Assembly (NCBI RefSeq): GCF_007991635.1
Contig: NZ_BJYS01000003.1
Location: 1 to 64,000 of the forward strand
DNA from: Adhaeribacter aerolatus
GTDB taxonomy: Bacteria > Bacteroidota > Bacteroidia > Cytophagales > Hymenobacteraceae
DNA length: 64,000 bases
Reading direction: 5' to 3'
A program made the position numbers and the translations under genes. Under the pieces are notes generated by a model, which had not been told where the DNA came from, did no database searches, and was given only the letters and a program-made list of their open reading frames with translations. Shown here piece after piece: positions 18,106 through 26,644 of the stretch. The number at the start of each line of letters is the position of its first letter. The first letter of the stretch is position 1.

Positions 18106-18392
18106 TTTTGAAAGGTTACATCTTTCAATGCACAGGCGCTAACTCATAGCAGGAACCTAAGAAGCCTCCCGGCTGAAAGGCCCTCGCTGTCCAATCTGCT
18201 GTCAGTTGCCTGTAGTTACTGCCTTTCTAAGCTCAATTATAAATGAATAAACTTTCTCAACAAAGCGATTCCATAATGTTCCGGTTCGGCCGAACTCCTT
18301 CCCTGATTCAGGGAAGGTGCCCGGAGGGCGGAAGGGTTAATGCCATCCAAGATAAAAATCCGCAACTCAGGCGAAAGCCAGCAAACAGAAAA
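18106..18392 (+). repeat. Interspersed structured repeat, copy R2 (internally deleted)
   Basis: Plus-orientation copy. Hairpin TTGAAAGGTTACATCTTTCAA (arms paired) at 18108; AAGAAGCCTCCCGGC, then a deletion of about 75 bases relative to R1 and R3; CTGCTGTCAGTTGCCTGTAG; the palindrome at 18297-18317 with arms CCTTCCCTGA/TCAGGGAAGG, i.e. an A-T pair replaced by G-C compared with R1; GTGCCCGGAGGGCGGAAGGG; CGCAACTCAGGCGAAAGCCA; tail AACAGAAAA. The deletion breaks the ORF seen in the other copies. Confidence 0.8.
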
Positions 18393-18462
18393 GCTAAGTT
18401 AACGGCAGGAACAGATTTTTTGTGAAATAATGGTTATGACTATTAGTATAAGTCTCTGCTGT

Positions 18463-19689
18463 TTACTCTTCCAAAAAATTAAGGTCTTTGCCAAAAGTTT
18501 CGGAAAGCTTCCAGAGTGCCAGCAACGCAATAACTATTGTAAGCAAACCAACCATGCCGGCTCCCTGGATTATACCGTATTCGCTTCGTAAAGTCAGAAA
18601 AAGCGGGGTTATAATATTAACGCTGCCCCGCACAAAATTGGGGACGGTGGTTGCCACGGTGGCCCTTAAGTTGGTACCAAACTGCTCGGCAGCAATGGTT
18701 ACAAACAAGGCCCAGTAGCCAATGGCAAAACCCAGGCACAAACAAACGGTATAAAATAAACCTACTGTTTGTATCGGCACAAACAAATAAATGAGGATAA
18801 ACAAACTGGTTAACAAAATAAAGGCCAGCACAATTTTTTTCCGGCTACCCACATACTGGCTAAAGAACCCGCTGGAAAAGTCGCCGAGCGATAAGCCGAT
18901 GTAAGCAAACATAATGGCCCGGCCAGCCACAATGGGTTCCTGTACACCCAAGGCTACTCCAAACTCCGGCGAAAAGGTGATGAGGATGCCAATAACATAC
19001 CAGATAGGCAAACCAATTAAGATACAGCGCAGGTATTTCATAAACTGCTTCCCCGAAGAAAAAAGCTGGAAGAAGTTGCCCCGGCTTACGGGCATTTCTT
19101 TTACGGTTTTAAAAATACCCGATTCGAACACACTTACCCGCAACAGCAGCAGCAACAAACCTAAACCACCACCAATAAAATAGGCAATCTGCCAGTCAAA
19201 TAAATCAGCGACAAAATAGGCCAGCACCGCTCCCAACACCCCTACGGATGCTACCAAAGAAGTACCGTAACCCCGGATTTCTTTCGGTAATATTTCAGCT
19301 ACCAGGGTTATACCTGCGCCCAATTCGCCGGCTAGCCCAATGCCCGCAATAAACCGCAAAATAGCGTACTGATCGACGGTGGTTACAAAGCCGTTGGCAA
19401 TATTAGCCAACGAGTAAAGCAAAATAGACCCAAACAACACCGACAACCGGCCCCGTTTATCGCCCAACACCCCCCACAATACGCCTCCAACCAGCATGCC
19501 GGCCATTTGCATATTTATCAGGTAAATGCCCTCCTCCAGCAATATCCCTTCGGGTACCCCCAGGTATTTCAGGCTCGGCACCCGGACAATGCTAAACAGT
19601 AACAAGTCATAAATATCAACGAAATAGCCAAGAGTGGCTACAATTACCGGTACTTTAAGCAGTTGCCGGAATTTTGATGGCTGGGTCAT
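18463..19689 (-). CDS. MFS transporter, metabolite/sugar:H+ symporter type
   Basis: A 408-residue inner-membrane major facilitator with about 12 predicted transmembrane helices. The family loop motif lies between TM2 and TM3 (GVLGDKRGRLSVLFGS, close to the consensus GxxxDRxGRR), and an acid/charged motif follows TM4 (RFIAGIGLAGELGAGITLVA). This pattern fits the metabolite:H+ symporter/sugar porter branch. It lies 72 bp downstream of a ROK-family sugar kinase gene on the same strand, so uptake of a hexose or amino sugar followed by phosphorylation is likely. The exact substrate cannot be read from the sequence. Confidence 0.88.
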   Translation of the reverse strand: MTQPSKFRQLLKVPVIVATLGYFVDIYDLLLFSIVRVPSLKYLGVPEGILLEEGIYLINMQMAGMLVGGVLWGVLGDKRGRLSVLFGSILLYSLANIANGFVTTVDQYAILRFIAGIGLAGELGAGITLVAEILPKEIRGYGTSLVASVGVLGAVLAYFVADLFDWQIAYFIGGGLGLLLLLLRVSVFESGIFKTVKEMPVSRGNFFQLFSSGKQFMKYLRCILIGLPIWYVIGILITFSPEFGVALGVQEPIVAGRAIMFAYIGLSLGDFSSGFFSQYVGSRKKIVLAFILLTSLFILIYLFVPIQTVGLFYTVCLCLGFAIGYWALFVTIAAEQFGTNLRATVATTVPNFVRGSVNIITPLFLTLRSEYGIIQGAGMVGLLTIVIALLALWKLSETFGKDLNFLEE

Positions 19690-19761
19690 TGGGGTTTTAA
19701 CCGGTTTATCAGGTATAAATAAAAGTAGCTATTAAGGTAATTATTTAAAGTAGTATTAAAT

Positions 19762-20670
19762 TTAAGCAGTTAGCATGGCTGCGCCAAAAACACCGCCACT
19801 GTCGCCGAGTTTGGGCTTTAAAAGAGAAATATCCGGCTTTAAATTGAAAACATATTTTTTCACCGATGCCGCCCCTTCGGAATAAAGCAACGGAATATTA
19901 CCAACCCCGCCGCCAATAACAATGGCATCCGGATCCAGAATATTTACCAGCACGGCCACTCCCCGGCCAAAAAAATCTATCAAACGCGCCACTGTGCTTT
20001 GTGCATGTGCATCGGTACCGGCCTCGGCCCGGGCCACAATTTCTTTTAAAGTAAGCTTTTCGCCGCTGAGGCTGGTATAATAGCGTTGCAGCGCCGGCCC
20101 CGACAAAATAGTTTCCACGCAACCTACCCGGCCGCAGTAACAAGGCCCGCCCGATTCGTCTAAGAAGTTATGTCCCCATTCGCCCGCAATGCCTTGCCGG
20201 CCCTGTAGTACTTTGCCGTTTACCACAATACCGCTGCCGACACCCGTTCCTAAAATTAAGCCCACTACTACTTCGGCGCCCGGCGTTACCTCCGGCACAA
20301 TGCCTAATAAGGTTTCGGCTAAGGCAAAACAGTTGGCATCGTTGCTGATAATAACGGATAAGCCCAAAGCAGCTTCCAAATCGGCTTTCAACGGTTTTTT
20401 GTTCAGGCAGATGGTATTGCTGTTTTTGAGCAGTTGGGTAGCCGGGTCGAGGGAACCCGGCGTGCCAATCCCTATTTGGGTAGGCCGCTCGCTGGTTTCG
20501 GTGGCCAGTTTATTTACCAGGTTGGCTATCTGGTTTATTATATGTTCATACCCCTGGTCGGCTTCGGTCGGTAATCGTAAGCGGTTGAGTACTTTAAACG
20601 ATGGCCCCGCTTCCAGCACCACGCCTTCTATTTTGGTGCCACCTAAATCAATTCCCCACAATAGTTGCAT
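19762..20670 (-). CDS. ROK-family sugar kinase
   Basis: A 302-residue cytosolic kinase of the ROK (repressor, ORF, kinase) family, here without a DNA-binding domain. It should phosphorylate a hexose or N-acetylhexosamine with ATP. ATP-binding motif LLWGIDLGGTKIEG at the N-terminus; ROK signature around 125-165 (GLILGTGVGSGIVVNGK); zinc site HNFLDESGGPCYCGRVGC with the GHx...CxCGxxGCxE pattern; catalytic aspartate in ISNDANCFALAE. Likely the first gene of an operon with the MFS transporter. A fructokinase or glucokinase assignment would be a guess. Confidence 0.92.
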   Translation of the reverse strand: MQLLWGIDLGGTKIEGVVLEAGPSFKVLNRLRLPTEADQGYEHIINQIANLVNKLATETSERPTQIGIGTPGSLDPATQLLKNSNTICLNKKPLKADLEAALGLSVIISNDANCFALAETLLGIVPEVTPGAEVVVGLILGTGVGSGIVVNGKVLQGRQGIAGEWGHNFLDESGGPCYCGRVGCVETILSGPALQRYYTSLSGEKLTLKEIVARAEAGTDAHAQSTVARLIDFFGRGVAVLVNILDPDAIVIGGGVGNIPLLYSEGAASVKKYVFNLKPDISLLKPKLGDSGGVFGAAMLTA

Positions 20671-20842
20671 ATCATAATAGTCTGGTAAATATTAAAGTCT
20701 CAAGCGTTTAAACCTCCTGCCTAATCAGAAGAATTTAAACTTACCGTTCCGGTAATTGGCGCCAAAATTTTGGTGCTAAAGATAAAAATTTAAATATATA
20801 AATGAATATTCTTTACTGGCTCTTCTATCACCCGGAAGGCAC

Positions 20843-20875
20843 AAAAAAACTCCTGCCACTATACCGCGGCAGGAG
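20843..20875 (-). terminator. Rho-independent terminator of the GSDH gene
   Basis: Stem CTCCTGCC / GGCAGGAG with a T7 tract on the minus strand, 20 bases downstream of the sugar dehydrogenase stop codon. Confidence 0.85.
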
Positions 20876-20894
20876 CACCTTCAAAAACAAATAT

Positions 20895-22088
20895 TTATTC
20901 TTGTACCGGACTGAACTTGTAAATTTTGCCGGAACCATAAGCCAACACATAAATGCCGTTTTTGCTGTCTTCGCCAAACGACGAAAGGCCGTTGTCCAGC
21001 TTCGTTACCAGTTCGTTTTTTACAGCTTTGTTATTTGCAAAAGTTAAGGCCCAGATGTTGCCCGTCACAAAATCGCCGTAAATATATTTTCCTTCCAGGC
21101 CCGGCAGGTTCTTGTCGCGTACCACGTAGCCGCCGGTAATAGAACGACCGGTATCGCTACCCTGCTGATAGGCATAAATCGGCTCCTGCAGGTTTGTTTT
21201 ATCGCAATTCTGCGCTTCAAAACAGGCATCACCTTCCATTATTTTCCAGCCGTAGTTACCGCCTTTCTGAATAATACTTACCTCTTCTATTTTATTCTGG
21301 CCTACATCGCCGGCCCACAAAGTACCGGTTACCCGGTCGAAATTCATGCGCCAGGGATTACGCAAACCATAAGCAAATATTTCCGGACGATTACCCTCAG
21401 TATTGCCTTTAAAAGGATTATCGTTCGGGATGGCGTACTTCTGGTTACCTTCGGTTTTGTTTACGTCGATGCGGAGCACTTTGCCCAATAGTTCTTTCCG
21501 GTTTTGCGCATAATTCTGGGGGTCGCCGCCACTGCCGCCATCGCCCACCGCAATATATAAATAGCCGTCGTTGCCAAACGTAACTTTGCCGCCGTTGTGG
21601 TTAGCATAAGGCTGATTAAAGCGCAGCAATATTTCTTCGCTGCCGGGGTCGGCCTGGTTGGGGTTACCGGCACTTACTTTAAACCGCGAAATAAAAGTTT
21701 GCAAGGGGCTGCCACCGGTGTAGTTCACGTAAAAATAGCCGTTGGATTTATAATCCGGATGAAAGGCCAATCCCAGCAAACCCCGTTCGCCCCCTTCTAC
21801 CACCCGGTTCGAAATATCCAGGAATACCGGCGCACTGTTAACATCGGACTTATTCTGGAAAACATGAATCTTTCCTTTTTGGGCCACCACAAAAATACGG
21901 TCGGTACCATCGTTCGGGCTGGTTAGTTCTACCGGCTGTTCTACCGTTAAGTTCGGAAAAGCGGCAACCAGTTCGTATTTGCCCGGTGGCGTATTGCCGT
22001 TGTTGCTGTCTTGCTGGGAATCCGATAAATCGCAACCGGCCAGCAGCAAGACCAGGTTCAGTAGAGATATAATGAAAGGCATTTTCAT
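20895..22088 (-). CDS. PQQ-dependent sugar dehydrogenase-like lipoprotein (GSDH family)
   Basis: A 397-residue lipoprotein with a six-bladed beta-propeller of the glucose/sorbosone dehydrogenase family. Signal peptide ends in LNLVLLLAGC. Family signatures: RGLLGLAFHPDYKSNGYFYV, FNQPYANHNGGKVTFGNDGY (with the histidine expected to act as general base), LYIAVGDGGSGGDPQNYAQN and NPWRMNFDRVTG. Members oxidise sugars or related alcohols in the periplasm using PQQ and calcium, although many homologues have no proven substrate. No PQQ synthesis genes are in the window, so cofactor would come from elsewhere. Monocistronic. Confidence 0.9.
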   Translation of the reverse strand: MKMPFIISLLNLVLLLAGCDLSDSQQDSNNGNTPPGKYELVAAFPNLTVEQPVELTSPNDGTDRIFVVAQKGKIHVFQNKSDVNSAPVFLDISNRVVEGGERGLLGLAFHPDYKSNGYFYVNYTGGSPLQTFISRFKVSAGNPNQADPGSEEILLRFNQPYANHNGGKVTFGNDGYLYIAVGDGGSGGDPQNYAQNRKELLGKVLRIDVNKTEGNQKYAIPNDNPFKGNTEGNRPEIFAYGLRNPWRMNFDRVTGTLWAGDVGQNKIEEVSIIQKGGNYGWKIMEGDACFEAQNCDKTNLQEPIYAYQQGSDTGRSITGGYVVRDKNLPGLEGKYIYGDFVTGNIWALTFANNKAVKNELVTKLDNGLSSFGEDSKNGIYVLAYGSGKIYKFSPVQE

Positions 22089-22331
22089 AAAATAAGGTTG
22101 TTAATTTAAATTACAGTTGATGACCCGCTGCCTACAAATACGGCCAGGCAGCGTCATTGCTTACAAAACCAGTTAAAGCATAAATTATAAGTATGCCGCT
22201 GATAATCGGGAGCCGTTTTCAAATGGGTATAAACGGTTAAATATTAGGCATTAATCGTATTTATTATTTTCTACTGTTACGTTTCCCGGAAAACTACGTA
22301 CAGAAAATCCGAAACAAAATCCAAAATTAAA

Positions 22332-22925
22332 TTGGACCAAATAAAGCATACATTCCACAATTACCGGGTAAGCGACCAGAAACGCGAATTTCTAAATCAA
22401 CGGGCCGTGGCCATTTGGATTACCGGCTTACCGGCTTCGGGCAAAAGCACCTTGGCCAGTAATCTGGAGGAGGCCCTGCTGGCAAAAGGCTATTTTACCC
22501 AATGGCTCGATGGGGATTACCTGCGCAACGGCCTCACCAAAGATTTAGGTTTCACCGATACTGATCAGGAAGAAAACATCCGGCGTTGCGCCGAAGTGGC
22601 CAAACTTTTTTTGGAAAGCAATATTATAACTATTTGCACCTTTATCAGCGCGTCGGAACGGCTCCGGAATATTGCCCGCGATATAATCGGGACCAGCCAG
22701 TTTCTGGAAGTTTATGCCAATTGCCCTTTAGAGGTTTGCGTGCAACGCGATGGGAAAAATATGTACGGGCGGGCTTTGCGCGGCGGCATTACCAATTTAT
22801 CGGGAGTAGATTTTCCGTATGAGCCGCCCCGGTTTCCGTGGTTACAATTATATACCAGCTACCACTCGGAAGAAGACTGCAGCAATCAGCTACTGGAGGC
22901 TTTACTGCCGCGGATCAAAATCTAA
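22332..22925 (+). CDS. cysC: Adenylylsulfate (APS) kinase
   Basis: A 197-residue kinase that phosphorylates adenylylsulfate to PAPS, the sulfate donor. Walker A GLPASGKST at about 32-40. APS-kinase signatures are DGDYLRNGLTKDLGFTDTDQ and the AEVAKLF segment; the usual FISPFR-like segment here reads TFISASERLRNIARD. No ATG precedes the P-loop: the best start is TTG at 22332, so translation begins at an alternative codon. The usual partners (cysD/cysN sulfurylase, sulfotransferases) are absent from the neighbourhood, so this is an orphan copy, perhaps serving sulfated glycans or lipids. Confidence 0.88.
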   Translation: MDQIKHTFHNYRVSDQKREFLNQRAVAIWITGLPASGKSTLASNLEEALLAKGYFTQWLDGDYLRNGLTKDLGFTDTDQEENIRRCAEVAKLFLESNIITICTFISASERLRNIARDIIGTSQFLEVYANCPLEVCVQRDGKNMYGRALRGGITNLSGVDFPYEPPRFPWLQLYTSYHSEEDCSNQLLEALLPRIKI

Positions 22926-23160
22926 AATTATCAGCACTTATGCCCAACAGTTAGATAGCTGCCTTTGCCGCATCTTCTGTTAAACCAATAGCAGGTAAAA
23001 ACCCGCCGGAAAGGCAAACAGCGTTGGTTTAGTTATTTTATGCCTAAATCATGGTTATAATTCTGCAAGCGGCCGGTTTAAATAAGTGCTTTATATTTTG
23101 GGCCTTCAGATTGTTCTCCTTAATTTACCCCCTTAGTTTTCATTTTTTACCTTATTTTTC

Positions 23161-24267
23161 GTGATTCATCTTTTTAAAAGCGCATCGTCTGCCGGTTTAT
23201 TTTCCGGTAAATTATCCTGGAGTTTGTACCTGCTGCTTCCGGCATTACTCTTTAACAGCAGTTGCCAAACAAAACAAAAGCCGGTTCTAACCCCGGCTGA
23301 AGCTTCGGAAGTAAAAAAGCCGATAGTTTTACCTGATACAGCCATAAAAGCGGCGCCACCCGCCACCGATACTTTAGCGAAGGCCGAACCGGCAAAACCT
23401 GCCCCGGAAACGGCGGCTAAAACCGAAACCGTAGCCAAAGACCCACCGGGCTGGCCGGTAAAAATGCCAAAGGCTTTGCCCGGCGCTATTCTACCCGAAA
23501 AACGCATAATTGCTTTTTATGGTAATCCGCTGTCGAAACGGATGGGTATTTTGGGTGAATTGGAACCCGAGCAAATGTTTGCCCAATTAGATAAAGAAGT
23601 AGCGGCCTGGGAAAAAGCAGATCCAAGTACGCCGGTACAACCCGCTTTTCACGTGATTGTGGTTACGGCCCAGGGGCAACCTGGCAAAGGAGACAAATAC
23701 CGGCTCCGGATGTCGGACCATGTGGCTGAAAAGGTAATTGGCTGGGCTGAACAAAAAGATGCTATCGTTTTTCTGGATTTACAAATCGGCCGCAGCACGT
23801 TGCAGGAAGAAATACCCCGGCTAGAACCGTTTCTGAAACTGCCTAATGTACATTTAGGCATTGATGCGGAATTTGCCATGAAAAGTAACGGCGTACCCGG
23901 GCGCCGTGTTGGTTCTTACGATGCGGCTGATATTAATTACGCTACCTCTTTTTTGGCCAGTATGGTTGATAAATACCAGATACCGCCCAAGTTGCTGATT
24001 GTGCACCGGTTTACCCAGCGCATGATTACCAATTATAAAAATATTAAACTAGACCCCCGGTACCAGATTGTGATGCACATGGATGGCTGGGGTAACCAGA
24101 CACTTAAAAAAGATACTTACCGCGCATATATTCAAAAAGAACCGGTACAATACACCGGATTTAAAATCTTCTATAAAAATGACAAGCGGAAACCCGGCTG
24201 GCGCATTATGGCACCCGAAGATGTTTTAAAGCTTAACCCCAAACCACTTTACATTCAGTACCAGTAA
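23161..24267 (+). CDS. Hypothetical lipoprotein, predicted TIM-barrel-like
   Basis: A 368-residue protein starting at GTG (23161). The signal peptide ends LLPALLFNSSC (lipidation at about C35). Residues about 40-100 are a low-complexity Pro/Ala/Lys linker (KAAPPATDTLAKAEPAKPAP). The folded domain (about 110-368) has a conserved-looking alternating beta/alpha pattern: RIIAFYGNPLSKRMGILGEL, FHVIVVTAQGQPGKGDKYRL, HLGIDAEFAM, LLIVHRFTQRMI and VMHMDGWGNQ. That suggests a barrel with acidic active-site residues, as in polysaccharide-lyase or hydrolase families. I cannot assign a family. Its own terminator follows. Confidence 0.7.
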   Translation: MIHLFKSASSAGLFSGKLSWSLYLLLPALLFNSSCQTKQKPVLTPAEASEVKKPIVLPDTAIKAAPPATDTLAKAEPAKPAPETAAKTETVAKDPPGWPVKMPKALPGAILPEKRIIAFYGNPLSKRMGILGELEPEQMFAQLDKEVAAWEKADPSTPVQPAFHVIVVTAQGQPGKGDKYRLRMSDHVAEKVIGWAEQKDAIVFLDLQIGRSTLQEEIPRLEPFLKLPNVHLGIDAEFAMKSNGVPGRRVGSYDAADINYATSFLASMVDKYQIPPKLLIVHRFTQRMITNYKNIKLDPRYQIVMHMDGWGNQTLKKDTYRAYIQKEPVQYTGFKIFYKNDKRKPGWRIMAPEDVLKLNPKPLYIQYQ

Positions 24268-24273
24268 AAAAGA

Positions 24274-24308
24274 AAGCGCCTGCAAATATCCGCAGGCGCT
24301 TTTGTTTT
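24274..24308 (+). terminator. Rho-independent terminator
   Basis: AAGCGCCTGC pairs with GCAGGCGCTT around AAATATCC, followed by TTGTTTT, a few bases after the stop at 24267. Confidence 0.85.
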
Positions 24309-25024
24309 ATGCAGAATCAAGGCCCCGCTAGAATTAAAGAGCAGCCATATATGAAAATATAAATCACTTGCTTCCCAATCATTCCTGAGAAATCTTCTAC
24401 CAAGAAAGCGTTATAAGCAAATACCAGGCTCTGAAGCCGTTCCGTATTACCGTTTTAAGCAGAATCTAGTGCCATTGGTGGTGGTGTCACCGCCAATTAT
24501 AAAGTTCCTCCCAAGCTACTTGCTGGTGAAAGCACGCAGCAAGGGCAACGGTTCTTTCCAATAAAAAAATGCTAAACAGCTTCACTGGTTATTACCTGTT
24601 TTTTAAGCTTTTCGGAATATTTTTTGAATTTTTCGGATTTTAAATAATGACAGGATTAGGAAAGCCAGTTGCGGTGCTGTCAGAGGATCTACTAAGTACT
24701 ATTGGAATAACACTGGCGTAGAATATTTAAGAAATGAAAGTATTCCAAAGCCCAAAAGGGGCGCAAGCTATTAGCGATGGGTGAAGCCTATCGCTAATGG
24801 CCTATTTTACATAAGCCCTGGAAGGGCGGAATATGACTCAGGTTGGTTTAGAAGGACACTCCTTGAGAGCTTTGTTGGTTTTTTGCGAATTCTTAAGATT
24901 ACACCCTGGGTTAGGTATTAGCCTTTTGGAGTAATTGCCTTTTAATGGGTTAGTTTAAAGGTTGATATTATTGCTGTTTCAGGAAACAATTGTCTGAATA
25001 AATCTGAATACAGAACAAATTCCT
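24309..25024. other. Gene-free stretch
   Basis: 716 bases with no supported gene. It contains a short repeat-like element (24748-24832, listed separately). Fragments of open frame are short and lack any recognisable motif. Confidence 0.45.
24748..24832. repeat. Short palindromic repeat-like element
   Basis: AGCCCAAAAGGGGCG, TTAGCGATGGGTGAAGCC with TATCGCTAA (an imperfect hairpin TTAGCGAT/ATCGCTAA) and AAGCCCTGGAAGGGCG. Sequences of this 'agccctgaaagggcg' type recur in many Bacteroidota genomes and often surround decayed insertion elements; from memory only. Only one copy is in this window. Confidence 0.4.
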
Positions 25025-25438
25025 TTAATGTACGGGGGCTAAACTGCGCACGGATATTTCTGTCACAGGTTCCCGGTGACTTACGGCTAAAGGCTCCCGG
25101 CTGGTCAGGTACAAGTCGCCGGCATGAAAAGGCAGCTCCGGATTAACCAGATGCATATAATCTTTCAGGAAATTCGTAAATAGTTCTTCGAGGTACACCG
25201 ACTCGGGTGCTTTATTAACCAGGCTTACCGTTATAGAAAGCAAATGATTTATTTGCCCGTCTAAAGTAAAAGTAACTTGCTCCGGAACATCAAATCGGCC
25301 CTGAAACTGGGCTATAACTGCCAGGTTACTGTATTCCTGTACGGTAGCGTTTAATTTAGAAATAATATGGTGGTAAAACCTTGTTTTTGCTTCCAGCCTT
25401 AGTTCCTCAAGCGTATTCATGGGCAGTATTACGTGCAA
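25025..25438 (-). CDS. Hypothetical protein
   Basis: A 137-residue soluble protein without signal peptide or membrane segment. The start could also be M7 (MNTLEELRLEAK). Predicted alpha/beta; no motif I recognise (FTLDGQINHLLSITVSLVNK, VYLEELFTNFLKDY). It lies 193 bp downstream of the AraC regulator on the same strand, with an AT-rich gap, so separate transcription is more likely. Confidence 0.5.
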   Translation of the reverse strand: MHVILPMNTLEELRLEAKTRFYHHIISKLNATVQEYSNLAVIAQFQGRFDVPEQVTFTLDGQINHLLSITVSLVNKAPESVYLEELFTNFLKDYMHLVNPELPFHAGDLYLTSREPLAVSHREPVTEISVRSLAPVH

Positions 25439-25631
25439 CTTTTACTTTGGATACAAATTATTTAATTTTTTTATACTTAAACTATTAATTAGTTTAATTT
25501 TTTTCATAAGTCATTTTTAGTACTCCCAATTAATTAAATAACTAAACTGTTTAGTACTTTAGTAATGCGAATTTTAGAATAATATTAATTTTATTTATGA
25601 TTTTATCTATACGAAACAATTACGTAAAAGA

Positions 25632-26504
25632 TTAAGAAATTTTTGCGTATTCTTTCCGGTATTCAAAAGGTGTCTTATGCATTAAATTTCTAAACTGTTT
25701 ATTAAAGTTCGATAAGGTATTAAAACCACATTTATAGCAAATCTGGGAAATAGATTCTTCTTCTTCCATCAGTAGTTTACAGGCCAGGCCAATCCGCAGT
25801 TCACTGATGAAAACCGAAAAAGGTTTGTTTGTGCGGGCCTTAAAATACCGGCTAAAGGTAGTCGGCGACATATTGGCCAGGGCAGCCACTTCTTCCAGCA
25901 TAATATTCCTTTTAAAGTTCTGTAAAATGTAATTATATACCCCACTCATCTTATCCTTATCGGTTTCTTTGGAAGTATTATAATAGCCAATGCTGGAAAT
26001 AAATTCTATTTCTTCGGCCTCGGCCAGCACCTGTAAAATGGAAAGCAGTTGAATAATGCTTTCAATTCCTTTCAGGGCCAGCAATTCCTGCATCATTTGA
26101 GTTAACCGCGCGGCAGTACCACCGTGAATCTGGATTCCCCGGGCGGCCTTTTCAAATAATTGCCTAATCAACAGCATCTCCTCTTTCTTCAGCGAACCCT
26201 CACCCAAAAAATTCTCCGGTATGTAAATAACAATGCCCTGCACCCGCAACGGGTTGGCTTTATCAAAATAAATCTCGTCGTTTCGCCAGAGGTGAGGCAG
26301 GTTGGGGCCGGTAAAAACCAGGTCGCCTTCCTGAAAATGACTTATATTATCGCCGATAAACCGGGTACCCGAGCTTTCCAGCACCACAAACAACTGGTAC
26401 TCCGAATGGAAGTGCCATTTTGTATCAAAACAAGGATCGTTCAGGTATTTGATAACAAAGGTTTTGGCCTCCGGAATTTGCGATTTATGTAATGCATGTT
26501 TCAT
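25632..26504 (-). CDS. AraC-family transcriptional regulator with cupin sensor
   Basis: A 290-residue regulator. The N-terminal cupin-type ligand-binding half (about 15-100) includes DTKWHFHSEYQLFVVLE and the GDLVFTGPNLPHLWRN segment. The C-terminal double helix-turn-helix (about 190-290) reads LANMSPTTFSRYFKARTNKP then ISQICYKCGFNTLSNFNKQF and ends with TPFEYRKEY, the classic AraC signature. Probably senses a sugar. Divergently transcribed from the large ThuA/dehydrogenase lipoprotein gene at 26645 with about 140 bp between starts, so it is a good candidate regulator of that gene and the following sugar-metabolism genes. Confidence 0.93.
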   Translation of the reverse strand: MKHALHKSQIPEAKTFVIKYLNDPCFDTKWHFHSEYQLFVVLESSGTRFIGDNISHFQEGDLVFTGPNLPHLWRNDEIYFDKANPLRVQGIVIYIPENFLGEGSLKKEEMLLIRQLFEKAARGIQIHGGTAARLTQMMQELLALKGIESIIQLLSILQVLAEAEEIEFISSIGYYNTSKETDKDKMSGVYNYILQNFKRNIMLEEVAALANMSPTTFSRYFKARTNKPFSVFISELRIGLACKLLMEEEESISQICYKCGFNTLSNFNKQFRNLMHKTPFEYRKEYAKIS

Positions 26505-26644
26505 AGCAACACTTATTTGCCTTAAAATAGCAGCAATTAACCTAAATTTGGCATAAAACAGTCAGATTTAGGCAAGATAAAGAATGTTTTTGATTTTTAT
26601 ATTTTGTATAATTGTATAATCTACACCACAATAATTCACCCGCA

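Noticed and set aside
18243-18425. 60-codon ORF at the end of repeat R2
   Set aside because: Part of the repeat; no protein conservation across copies.
26612-26644. Upstream extension of the large lipoprotein gene (MYNLHHNNSPA)
   Set aside because: It would precede and spoil a clear lipoprotein signal peptide that begins at 26645.
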